Origin: Bacillota bacterium
GTDB lineage: Bacteria > Bacillota > Sulfobacillia > JAJZIM01 > JAJZBP01
DNA length: 15,514 bases
NCBI GenBank assembly: GCA_021798855.1
Contig: JAJZBP010000019.1
Location: forward strand, 1 to 15,514
Reading direction: 5' to 3'
The translations under genes and the position numbers were made by a program. Positions 1 to 7,143 of the stretch are shown piece after piece (position 1 is the stretch's first letter; each line of letters starts with the position of its first letter). The notes beneath the pieces were generated by a model. It searched no databases. It had not been told where the DNA came from and saw only the letters and a list, made by a program, of their open reading frames with translations.

Positions 1-2
1 GG

Positions 3-71
3 GAGGAACTGGCTGCGGTGGCGGCGGAAGTGGACACGAGCATCAGACGGATCGTGGACGAAGCCAGATAA
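3..71 (+). CDS. C-terminal end of an unidentified protein (partial)
   Basis: An open frame enters from the left edge and ends at TAA 69-71, eleven bases before the next start codon. Only 22 residues are visible, ending in DTSIRRIVDEAR, a charged, helix-like tail. Position and spacing make it a plausible upstream partner of the CsoR-type regulator. No family can be assigned from so little sequence, and the frame could be chance. Confidence 0.4.
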   Translation, partial: EELAAVAAEVDTSIRRIVDEAR

Positions 72-81
72 GGTTGTTGGC

Positions 82-369
82 ATGCGACTGGAGGAAGAGG
101 AACTGGTCTCCGCCGATACCAAGGATCTGCTGGACAGACTGAAACGCATCGAGGGGCAGGCGCGGGGTATCCAGCGGATGCTCCAAGAGGGTCAGCCGTG
201 CGGCGATGTGATCGTTCAATTGGCGGCCATGAAGGCGGCGGTCAACAAGGTTGCCGTTATGCTGGTTGGCTGTCATGTTGTCGGACTGCTGAAAAGGGAG
301 ATTCGGGAGGGACGGGATCCGGAAAAGGTTTTGGCCGAGGCCGTGGAATCCTTCGGTAAATTCTCCTAA
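82..369 (+). CDS. CsoR/RcnR-family (DUF156) transcriptional repressor, atypical ligand set
   Basis: The protein has 95 residues, the usual size for this all-helical, DNA-binding family that senses Cu(I), Ni/Co, formaldehyde or persulfide. The family core is clear: LLDRLKRIEGQARGIQRML (residues 16-34), C40 in the QPCGDV turn, QLAAMKAAVNKV (46-57) and a C-terminal helix ending ESFGKFS. Aligned by eye with B. subtilis CsoR, C40 and H65 match the first two copper ligands. The third ligand (the Cys of HxxxC) is Leu69, and a new Cys64 sits directly before H65. It is therefore neither a textbook copper CsoR nor a CstR. The start is ATG 82 with TAAGG at 69-73, eight bases upstream. No target gene (copA, copZ, rhodanese) follows; a terminator comes right after. 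Family is confident; inducer unknown. Confidence 0.9.
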   Translation: MRLEEEELVSADTKDLLDRLKRIEGQARGIQRMLQEGQPCGDVIVQLAAMKAAVNKVAVMLVGCHVVGLLKREIREGRDPEKVLAEAVESFGKFS

Positions 370-382
370 GCATTAAGTTGAG

Positions 383-414
383 GAAGGGGGGGCTTTCCCT
401 CCTTTCATTTTTTT
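383..414 (+). terminator. Rho-independent terminator of the CsoR-type gene
   Basis: Arms 383-392 and 397-406 pair over ten base pairs, two of them G-U, around a CTTT loop. Seven T residues follow at 408-414. It lies 13 bases after the TAA of the regulator. Confidence 0.85.
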
Positions 415-435
415 CGACGAGGAGATGAAATAAGC

Positions 436-558
436 TTGCCCAGGTGGGCTGTCGGGATCTTGGCCTTGGGGGCGTCGGTGGCTCTTTTCATTTATGTCCA
501 TGCCACCAATGTGCCACCACCTGTCTTCCGTTTGCCGTTCCTGGGCCCCTGGCCCTGA
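436..558 (+). CDS. Possible 40-residue single-pass membrane miniprotein
   Basis: A short frame opens at TTG 436 and ends at TGA 556-558. It is preceded by GAGGAG (419-424), eleven bases from the start, which is slightly long. After LPRW comes a hydrophobic stretch, AVGILALGASVALFIYV, long enough for one membrane helix. The tail is proline- and aromatic-rich, ending VFRLPFLGPWP. It follows directly on the CsoR terminator, so it would need its own promoter, and none is obvious. There is no family recognition. A chance frame in non-coding DNA is the main alternative. Confidence 0.3.
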   Translation: MPRWAVGILALGASVALFIYVHATNVPPPVFRLPFLGPWP

Positions 559-827
559 ACGGCAGCGCCACTGACTTCGGATCACCCCGCGCTCGCAATG
601 GTCGCCGGAGGAAGTTGATGGAATAAAATGGGCCTTATGCGCCGTTAAAATACCGGTATATGCACAATGGTTCAGATTCGAAACGGGAGCCTCCCCCAGC
701 GTGCCGTTGGTGTGTTGGAGGAGGCTCCCGGCTCGGGAGAGAAGGCTGCGTCGTTTTCAACCGTCGTTGGGCGGCGATGCTGGATGGGAGCCTTAACCAC
801 CGGTTTTCCGGGTCGCTCAACCTTGCC
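559..827. other. Gene-poor spacer between the CsoR region and the glycosidase
   Basis: No convincing coding frame was found on either strand. The stretch holds the 684-730 hairpin, listed separately. It also has a GGAGG-like site at about 607-611, followed only by ATG GAA TAA. The short frames here have no recognisable domain. Confidence 0.5.
684..730 (-). terminator. Strong inverted repeat, possible terminator of the leftward glycosidase
   Basis: The arms CGGGAGCCTCC (684-694) and GGAGGCTCCCG (720-730) are perfectly complementary over 11 bp around a 25-base loop. It lies about 98 bases past the stop of the leftward glycosidase. Read leftward, the hairpin is followed by TTT only, so as an intrinsic terminator it would be weak. 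The long loop also fits a processing site or another structured element. Confidence 0.45.
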
Positions 828-3131
828 TTAACCGGCCTGATGCAAAGCGGTGTTTGGCCGGAGATGGAAGACCTGCAATTGCCATGGTGAGGTGAAGGTG
901 ATGGTCTGAAGGGGTTCGTTGCCCAAACGGAAGGAAAACTTGCCTTGTTCGGAGGAAGTCAAAAAGACCGTCACATCCTCACCTCGCCGCAGAGCCAGAC
1001 AATCGGTCTCGGTTTCCACCCAAGACGAAACGTCTTCATCGTAGAGTTCCAGGTGGTGGGGAGAATCGATGGGGGTGGCAGTTCGGACGGCGTGGATCAC
1101 CCCTTGATGGAAGCAGAAGGAGAACGGTTTGCCGGCATAAGGGATGTTGCGCACCCATAGCCACTTCCAAGAGGCGGGGAGATGGGGTTCAAGGCGCAGG
1201 TGCTCAGAGGTCGGCATGACGCCGGCCAATCCTTCAAGGGCCAGCCACAGGTAAGTCGGAGGCATCCAGGGGGAGAATGCCATGCCACGGCTGAGCCACG
1301 TTTCCCCATCCAGACGTTCGGGAAATTCCCCGGGGCAAATCCGGCCGTGGGCGGTGGGAAAGGGCACTTCAGATAGGCGATAGATGTTCTCCATGGCTTC
1401 CACCAGCCATTCCGGGTGACGTTCCCGGGCGGCATAGGCCACCCAGGCCGTCAGGTTGGGCCAGATGCCTCCCAAAAGTCCGACGCCCAATTCAGGGTCG
1501 TATTCCGGTTGCTTCTCGCCCACCGTGCGCACACCAACCGGTGTCCAAAACTGGGGCTCGTGGAGCAGGTTCAAAATGCGCTCCTCGGTTTCGGCGTCCG
1601 CCACGCCGAAAAGCAATGGGAACACCAGATCACCGGTGATATCCTGCCGTTCACATCCCGCAGAATCTTTCGCCAGGAGATACAAGCCGGTTGCGGGGCG
1701 GAACAATTGGCGATTGATTTCCTTTTTCAGTTCCGCGGCCTCCCGGAGGTAAACCGCGGACGTGTCCGGTTGGCCTAAGGTTGAGGCGGTTTCCGCCATG
1801 GCCTGCAGGGCGGCGTAGGCTTCGCAGTTGATTTCGGTGACCGCTCCATCCAGCGCGTAGCTGGGAATAATGTTCCGCCATCCGCTGATTCCCCAGACGT
1901 TGGTTCCATGCACGGTCGAATGCAAAAGGCCGTCCTTTTTTTGTTGCAGCATCCAGTCCGCCGCTCCGGTCATGGCCGGATAGACCTTGCGGAGAAAGGC
2001 CACGTTCCGGGTTGTCAGATAATGGTGGCGACAGGCCAGAATGAAAAGGGGTGTGTCATCGTTCAGACTGAGATCATAGTCCTCCCGGGTGGGGGGGATC
2101 TCCGCGCAACGAACCACCTCGGTTATTTTTCCGCCCTCCTCGACTCCTTGTCGGGCGATGACGGATAGCATTCCCCGGGTGAAATGCGGGGAGAATAGGT
2201 TGGCGCCGAAAGCATACCAAGCCGCATCCCGCACCACGAGAATGTCCTGCGGGGGGTCGTTGGTAAAGGCCGGCCCCACCGGAAAGTGGTGTTGAACCCG
2301 TAGAGTGTTGATTTTGGACCAAGCGACGCCCAAGTTGATGACCCGACTCGGTGTGACGACCTGGGCGGTTTCCAAGGCGGCGTCCAAGTTGGCTCTGCTT
2401 CGTTGAAAGATCCCGGAAGCGTCGGCGTTAAGGGCCAAGGCTTGGGTGGCGGCGGCTTCTCCCTGGTTGGAGAACAAGAGGAAGAAGGGTAACATGATTT
2501 CCTCACCTGGGGCAAGTTGGTATCGGTATTCGAGGCGGACCCGTCCAGGTTCAACAACGCGGCCGGCAACGGGAGCCAGGGGAGCCTGTAGGATGCGGGT
2601 TTCCGATGGATTGTGTTCGCCGGTCCGGTTGGGACGAGTGGTTACCACCACCTGCGTGCCGTCGATCCGGATGACAACCCGTTTTTCATGTTGCCACATT
2701 TCTCGGAGTTTGAGGTGGGTGGATTCGGCCTGACCGGTAAAACGTCCGTGAAGGCTGATTGACAGATCCCGCGAAACGGAAGCTTCGTTGCCGGCTTTGA
2801 CCAGCATGAAAACGGACTGTTGCCAGCCGGTCCCGTAAGGGATGAAAAAAGTCTTGGCCACCGTAACCCCCTTGCCGGCGTGGATGGTGGTCTGATAGGC
2901 CGGGGTGAACCGGGTTTCCCGCGCCGCCAATTGTTCTTGATCGATCCCAAGGCGGAGGGACAATTCCTCGCAGTAAAATTGGTTGTCGACACACCAAGCT
3001 CCGCTCAGATTGGATTCCCGATCAGCGGTGGCGAATAGTTCCGGGTTGCCGAAGCTGGCTCCCAGGGAGAGGTGACCCACGGGATAGACGTAGTCGTGTT
3101 TTTCGGGTAAATTGAAAGGTGTCTCAAGCAT
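828..3131 (-). CDS. (alpha/alpha)6-barrel glycoside hydrolase, glycogen-debranching/GH63-like
   Basis: The start is taken at ATG 3131 because AGAGGTG lies seven bases upstream; it gives MLETPFNLPEK and 767 residues. The frame stays open to 3290, but that part lacks a matching ribosome site. An N-terminal beta-sandwich (about 1-270, with GHLSLGASFGNPELF near the start) precedes a helical-barrel catalytic region (about 300-680). Signature stretches are VVRDAAWYAFG, LNDDTPLFILACRHHY, HGTNVWGISGWRN, TEINCEAYAALQAM and GGIWPNLTAWVAYA. A short beta-domain closes the protein. This order is typical of GDE, GH63, GH65 and GH94 relatives. Exact family, linkage and catalytic acids cannot be fixed by eye. 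No signal peptide is present, so it should be cytoplasmic. It diverges from the GH5-like/kinase operon and probably shares its substrate. Confidence 0.7.
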   Translation of the reverse strand: MLETPFNLPEKHDYVYPVGHLSLGASFGNPELFATADRESNLSGAWCVDNQFYCEELSLRLGIDQEQLAARETRFTPAYQTTIHAGKGVTVAKTFFIPYGTGWQQSVFMLVKAGNEASVSRDLSISLHGRFTGQAESTHLKLREMWQHEKRVVIRIDGTQVVVTTRPNRTGEHNPSETRILQAPLAPVAGRVVEPGRVRLEYRYQLAPGEEIMLPFFLLFSNQGEAAATQALALNADASGIFQRSRANLDAALETAQVVTPSRVINLGVAWSKINTLRVQHHFPVGPAFTNDPPQDILVVRDAAWYAFGANLFSPHFTRGMLSVIARQGVEEGGKITEVVRCAEIPPTREDYDLSLNDDTPLFILACRHHYLTTRNVAFLRKVYPAMTGAADWMLQQKKDGLLHSTVHGTNVWGISGWRNIIPSYALDGAVTEINCEAYAALQAMAETASTLGQPDTSAVYLREAAELKKEINRQLFRPATGLYLLAKDSAGCERQDITGDLVFPLLFGVADAETEERILNLLHEPQFWTPVGVRTVGEKQPEYDPELGVGLLGGIWPNLTAWVAYAARERHPEWLVEAMENIYRLSEVPFPTAHGRICPGEFPERLDGETWLSRGMAFSPWMPPTYLWLALEGLAGVMPTSEHLRLEPHLPASWKWLWVRNIPYAGKPFSFCFHQGVIHAVRTATPIDSPHHLELYDEDVSSWVETETDCLALRRGEDVTVFLTSSEQGKFSFRLGNEPLQTITFTSPWQLQVFHLRPNTALHQAG

Positions 3132-3138
3132 GAAACAG

Positions 3139-3145
3139 CACCTCT
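3139..3145 (-). promoter_or_regulatory. Ribosome binding site that fixes the glycosidase start
   Basis: Read leftward the site is AGAGGTG, seven bases before ATG 3131. It favours MLETPF as the true N-terminus over the open frame reaching 3290. Confidence 0.75.
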
Positions 3146-3317
3146 TTTGATAAGACCTAATAAAAGCCACTTGGCGGGCGATGGTTGCGCCACGGACGGG
3201 ATGTGTGGTTGCGGTATCCTGCTTGTTGGAAGCAGCGTATGTCTCCAGGAGGTGGCTTGTGCCGTGGGAAATTGCGAAAACATTGATCAATCAACCGAAA
3301 AAAAGATTGTCCAAGCA

Positions 3318-3346
3318 AGTATATAAGCGAAAGGTATTTTGCGCAA
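3318..3346 (-). promoter_or_regulatory. Predicted promoter of the leftward glycosidase
   Basis: On the minus strand, TTGCGC (3346-3341) and TATACT (3323-3318) are separated by exactly 17 bases. The -10 matches consensus at five of six positions, the -35 at three. Transcription would start near 3311 and leave a leader of about 180 bases before ATG 3131. Confidence 0.55.
3339..3346. promoter_or_regulatory. TTGCGCAA palindrome, candidate operator between divergent promoters
   Basis: This perfect 8-bp palindrome covers the leftward -35 box and lies just upstream of the rightward extended -10. A protein bound here could control both arms of the sugar locus. No regulator gene of LacI, ROK-repressor or GntR type is seen in the window. 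Confidence 0.35.
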
Positions 3347-3354
3347 CGTAATCT

Positions 3355-3363
3355 TGCTACAAT
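3355..3363 (+). promoter_or_regulatory. Predicted extended -10 promoter of the rightward sugar operon
   Basis: TGC followed by TACAAT (3358-3363) is an extended -10 motif; no good -35 is present at the expected distance. Transcription would start near 3370. The TTG at 3364 would then lie at the promoter itself, which supports the downstream start at 3424. Confidence 0.5.
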
Positions 3364-3423
3364 TTGTCTCAATCTCTTCCGCGGCAGGATGAAATGTTAG
3401 TTGCTGGCAAAGGAGCGACGAAG

Positions 3424-5214
3424 ATGTTTTGGCTGGGGGCGAATTACTGGCCCAGTAATTACGGTGTCAGGATGTGGGAGAAATGGTCGCCGGACGAAGT
3501 TGATCGCGAACTGGACGGGATCTCGGCCATGGGATGCCGGGTGGTTAGGGTGTTCATCCTTTGGGAATGTTTCCAACCCGCGGCCGACGGAGTCGATGAG
3601 GCGGCCATGGCCAAATTCGATCGGTTGCTGCGGTCGGCTGCAGACCGGGGCCTCAAGTTGATCCCGACTTTCACCGTGGGGCATATGAGTGGCGAGAATT
3701 GGGATGTTTCCTGGCGGGATGGGCGCGATATCTATGCCGATCCTGCAATGCTGCGGGCCCAAAGCCGTTTGGTGACTGCTTTTGCCGGACGCTATCGGGG
3801 GGAAGAAGCCATCCTGGCTTGGGATCTGGGCAACGAGCCGGAGAACTTCGCCAAGCCGCCGTCGGTCGCCGCCGGGTGGCTTTGGCTGCGTTTTCTCTCT
3901 CAAGAGATCAAAGTTTTGGATCCGGGTCACCCGGTGACCGTCGGTCTTTGTTTGGACTCCCTGACCCGGGACACCGGGTTCCGGCCGGCGGAGGCCGCCG
4001 AGGCGACGGATTTTCTTTGCATGCACGCCTATCCCGGCTATTCAAGCCTGTGCCCCGATGTGCCGCAATCGCCACGGGCATCCCTCCTGCCTGCATTTGC
4101 CTGCCTCCTGACCCGAGGTCTTGGCGGTAAAGACGTTTTGTTTGAAGAATTCGGCGCCAGCGACCAAATGGTGGATGCCGAAATCGTCGGCGGCTATTAC
4201 CGGGCGGTGTTACCATCGCTGCTCTTGAATGGGGCGTTGGGGGGGTTGGCCTGGTGCGCCGGCGATTTTGACCCGTGCGCCCTGGATTTGCCCTACGAAA
4301 CCACGCCCTACGAGATCGGCTTTGGTCTTGCCGACGCCGCCGGCAACCTCAAAGCGGCGGGAAGGGAAACCAAGGAATTCAGTCGACTCTTGGAAGATGT
4401 CGGCGACCGGATCGGGCCGCCGCTCGGTGAAGTATGCATCCTTTTACCGGATCGTTATTACGACCATCCGGACCCGGAGGTTACCCCGCTTCGACTGGCG
4501 GCAGCGCTCTTCAACGCCTTCATCCTGGCCAAGCGGGCGGGTCTTCATCCCCTTTTCCGCCGGCCGGAGGAGGATCTAACCGGTGTGAGGTTGTTCATTG
4601 CCCCCTGCGTTCCCCGGCGTGGCTATTTTCGGGCCAGCCAGTGGCGCAAACTCTTGGAGTTGGTGGCGGCGGGAAAGGGGCTTTACCTGTCCTACGCCGG
4701 TTTGGCCATCGACGGCTTGGCCGAAGCGGCGGGTGTCCGCATCCTCCATCCCCGTTTTCCGGAGGAAAGAGAGGTGTGTCTGGAGGATGCAGGTTTGGGA
4801 ACGTCCTTGTGTTACCGGGCGCGAACAGAAAAAAGGCTCCAGGTGGTTCCAGACGGCGCGCAGGTGCTCCTGCAGGATGCCGCAGGTGGACCGGGGGCGG
4901 TACTCGCCCGCCACGGTGAGGGTTGGATGCTGCTGGTGACCCATCCGGTGGAGCATTATCTGGCGGATACCCCCGACGCCTATGCCGGCGTTGAAGCGGA
5001 GAGAACCCACCTGCTCTACCGGCGGGTGGCCGAAACTCTGGGTATGTCGACCGGGATATTCCCCCCGGAGGTGGAAGCGCGGGCCATATCTCTTATCCGG
5101 GGTGATTCGTGGCTTGCGGTGAACCATGGAGCGGCGGAGGTGGTCTTCGGCTTGCCTGGGGCGGCCGAGTTGATTCGCTTGGAGGGCAAAGAGGCGCGTC
5201 TTCTTCCGCGGTGA
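3424..5214 (+). CDS. Clan GH-A (GH5-like) glycoside hydrolase
   Basis: The start ATG 3424 is chosen because AAAGGAG (3409-3415) lies eight bases upstream; this gives 596 residues. The N-terminal (beta/alpha)8 barrel (about 1-320) opens with MFWLGANYWPSNYG. It carries the two clan GH-A catalytic glutamates: E138 in WDLGNEPE as acid/base and E242 in LFEEFGAS as nucleophile. Residues about 330-480 form an alpha/beta domain like the GH42 trimerisation/class-I amidotransferase-like domain. A small beta-domain follows. GH5 mannanase, beta-glycosidase or beta-galactosidase activities are all possible, so the substrate is open. No signal peptide is visible, so a cytoplasmic oligosaccharide or glycoside hydrolase is likely. 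It is the first gene of an operon with two sugar kinases and a dehydrogenase. Confidence 0.85.
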   Translation: MFWLGANYWPSNYGVRMWEKWSPDEVDRELDGISAMGCRVVRVFILWECFQPAADGVDEAAMAKFDRLLRSAADRGLKLIPTFTVGHMSGENWDVSWRDGRDIYADPAMLRAQSRLVTAFAGRYRGEEAILAWDLGNEPENFAKPPSVAAGWLWLRFLSQEIKVLDPGHPVTVGLCLDSLTRDTGFRPAEAAEATDFLCMHAYPGYSSLCPDVPQSPRASLLPAFACLLTRGLGGKDVLFEEFGASDQMVDAEIVGGYYRAVLPSLLLNGALGGLAWCAGDFDPCALDLPYETTPYEIGFGLADAAGNLKAAGRETKEFSRLLEDVGDRIGPPLGEVCILLPDRYYDHPDPEVTPLRLAAALFNAFILAKRAGLHPLFRRPEEDLTGVRLFIAPCVPRRGYFRASQWRKLLELVAAGKGLYLSYAGLAIDGLAEAAGVRILHPRFPEEREVCLEDAGLGTSLCYRARTEKRLQVVPDGAQVLLQDAAGGPGAVLARHGEGWMLLVTHPVEHYLADTPDAYAGVEAERTHLLYRRVAETLGMSTGIFPPEVEARAISLIRGDSWLAVNHGAAEVVFGLPGAAELIRLEGKEARLLPR

Positions 5215-5245
5215 GGCGGAAGCGGCCAATACACGAGGAGGGCGG

Positions 5246-6196
5246 ATGATGGACGGATTATACCTGGGTTTGGACTTGGGCGGGACCAAAGTGGCCGTTG
5301 CCGTCGGCGACGATGAAGGAAACCTGCGGGGGAAGGCGGTGCAACCGACTCCCCAAGGAGACGGCGAGGCGGTGTTGGCAGGGTTGTTGGGGGCGGCTGA
5401 CGCCGCTTGCCGGGATGCGGGCTGCCGGCTTGATCAGGTCAAGGCGGCGGGAGTAGGAGCCCCCGGCCCTTTGGACTTGGGCCGGGGGATTGTTCTGAAG
5501 GCTCCAAACCTGCCTTCCGTATCCGGCTTTCCCCTACGCGAAAAGTTGGCGGAGGGTTTGAAAGTCCCCGTCTTTATGGACAACGACGCCAACGTTGCCG
5601 CTTTGGGCGAGCATCGGTTGGGAGGGGGACGGGGTTACCGGGATCTGATCTACATTACGGTCAGCACCGGGGTGGGTGGTGGCCTCATCCTGGGGGGGCA
5701 ACTTTACCGCGGGAGGGGAGCTGCCGGAGAGATCGGACACCTGATTGTCCAAATCGATGGGCCTCTGTGTAGCTGTGGCAACCACGGTTGTTTGGAGGCG
5801 GTGGCTTCCGGAACGGCCATGGCCAAAGCGGCGGAGGCGGAACTGGCGGCCGGCGAGGGTAAGAGCAGCCTTTTGGCGAACGGCAGACCTGCGACGGGGG
5901 CGACGGTGGGGGAGGCGGCCCAAGCCGGCGACCCATTGGCCGGGAAGTTGGTGGCGCGGGCTGGTGCCTTTTTGGGTGTCGCCTTGGCCGATTTGGTTAA
6001 CCTCCTGGATCCAGAACTGATCCTGATCGGGGGTGGGGTGTCCCGGCTGGGAGACCTGCTCCTCGATCCGGCGCGGGCGGAGATGGCCGGGCGCACGCTC
6101 GGAGGCAGAACATGTCCGGTGCGGGTTGCTGCTTTGGGCGGGATGGTTGGGGCCGTGGGAGCATTGGTTTTGGCCATGGACGGTTTGGCGGGATGA
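5246..6196 (+). CDS. ROK-family sugar kinase (glucokinase-like)
   Basis: The protein has 316 residues, normal for ROK kinases, which use ATP to phosphorylate glucose, fructose, mannose or allose. The phosphate-binding DLGGTK motif is at residues 10-15. The catalytic Asp is D114 in MDNDAN, followed by STGVGGGLILGG. The ROK zinc site is complete: H165 in EIGH, then C175, C177 and C182 in CSCGNHGC. No helix-turn-helix precedes the kinase fold, so it is an enzyme rather than a ROK repressor. GAGGAGG (5235-5241) is four bases from ATG 5246 and seven from ATG 5249; the second ATG may be the real start. It sits 31 bases after the GH5-like gene, and its stop overlaps the next start in ATGA. Glucokinase is the best guess; specificity is not proven. 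Confidence 0.9.
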   Translation: MMDGLYLGLDLGGTKVAVAVGDDEGNLRGKAVQPTPQGDGEAVLAGLLGAADAACRDAGCRLDQVKAAGVGAPGPLDLGRGIVLKAPNLPSVSGFPLREKLAEGLKVPVFMDNDANVAALGEHRLGGGRGYRDLIYITVSTGVGGGLILGGQLYRGRGAAGEIGHLIVQIDGPLCSCGNHGCLEAVASGTAMAKAAEAELAAGEGKSSLLANGRPATGATVGEAAQAGDPLAGKLVARAGAFLGVALADLVNLLDPELILIGGGVSRLGDLLLDPARAEMAGRTLGGRTCPVRVAALGGMVGAVGALVLAMDGLAG

Positions 6197-7143
6197 TTTT
6201 GTGCCTGGGCGAGGCCGTTGCCGATCTGGTGGCCACCGCGAACGGAAGGCTGGTGGCGCCCGGGCGTTCTTTTCGCTTGGCGGCGGGGGGCGCCCCGGCC
6301 AACGTGGCGGTGGCCGCCGGCCTCCTTGGGGTGGCGGCCGTTTTTCTGGGCAAGGTGGGAAACGATCCTTTCGGATGGTTCTTGGAAGAAACGATTGCGG
6401 CCGGGGGAGTGGTGGCCGAAATCCGGCGGGATGCGTCGGCGCCTACGCCTTTGGCTTTTGTTTCTTTGCGCGAGGGTGGTGAGCGGGAATTTTATTTCCA
6501 TCCGGCCCGCCCGGCCTACCTGGAAATGACAGCGGCCGAGGTTGAGGAGGCCATCGCCCGGCGGACGAACCTTTCTTTTTTCCACTTCGGCGGGCTCACC
6601 CTGGCCGGCGAACCGGCCCGTTCAGCCGTCTTGAGGGGAGCGGAACTGGCGGCCCGGCGGGGAGCCGTGGTCACCTTCGATCCCAATTGGCGCCCGTCCC
6701 TTTGGCCGGATATGCAGGAAGGACGGCGACGTCTCCTGGAGGGAGCCCAGGCTGCTGAAGTGGTCAAAATGAACGAAGAAGAAGCTTGCTTGTTGAGCCG
6801 GTGCGCCGAGGTGTCGACGGCGGCCCGGTGGTTCGTGGAAAGGGGGGCGCGGTTGGCGGTGGTGACCAGGGGTGAAAGGGGTTGTCACTACGCTTGGGCG
6901 CAGGGGGAGGGTGAAGTGCCGGGGTACCAGGTGGCGGCGGTGGATACCACGGGAGCCGGTGATGCCTTTATGGGCGCGTTTTTGGCTGGCCTACAGGGGC
7001 GAGCGGGCGGGCGCCGGGAATTGGAAACGGCTCTTTCCCGCGCCAACGCCGCCGGAGCCCTGGCTACTCTGAGGCGCGGAGCCATTCCGGCGTTTCCCAC
7101 GGCCCGCCGGTTGGAGAAGTTTTTGCGGTTGAGCCGAGAATGA
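6193..7143 (+). CDS. PfkB-family carbohydrate kinase (fructokinase-like)
   Basis: The start is ATG 6193, which overlaps the upstream stop as ATGA; earlier GTG codons in this frame lie inside the kinase gene. The protein has 316 residues. The first PfkB signature (GGAPANVAVAAGLLG, about 32-46) is present. The second, DTTGAGDAFMGAF, has catalytic base D257 in the GAGD anion hole. The N-terminus MILCLGEAVADLV and the region FDPNWRPSLW resemble bacterial fructokinases and 2-keto-3-deoxygluconate kinases. Fructokinase fits the polyol-type dehydrogenase that follows with another ATGA overlap. Ribokinase- or KDG-kinase-like specificity remains possible. Confidence 0.9.
   Translation: MILCLGEAVADLVATANGRLVAPGRSFRLAAGGAPANVAVAAGLLGVAAVFLGKVGNDPFGWFLEETIAAGGVVAEIRRDASAPTPLAFVSLREGGEREFYFHPARPAYLEMTAAEVEEAIARRTNLSFFHFGGLTLAGEPARSAVLRGAELAARRGAVVTFDPNWRPSLWPDMQEGRRRLLEGAQAAEVVKMNEEEACLLSRCAEVSTAARWFVERGARLAVVTRGERGCHYAWAQGEGEVPGYQVAAVDTTGAGDAFMGAFLAGLQGRAGGRRELETALSRANAAGALATLRRGAIPAFPTARRLEKFLRLSRE

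Noticed and set aside
668..684. GGTTCAGATTCGAA resembling a tRNA T-arm
   Set aside because: The loop lacks the conserved A at position 58 and no acceptor, D-arm or anticodon arm fits around it.
3132..3290. N-terminal extension of the leftward glycosidase to 820 residues
   Set aside because: The added 53 residues have no family-like pattern, and the good ribosome site AGAGGTG sits before ATG 3131.
3364..3423. TTG 3364 as start of the GH5-like gene
   Set aside because: It overlaps the predicted -10 and lacks a ribosome site; AAAGGAG precedes ATG 3424.
6112..6192. Longer PfkB protein starting within the ROK gene
   Set aside because: The family N-terminus begins at MILCLGE (6193), which overlaps the ROK stop as ATGA, the same join used by the next gene.
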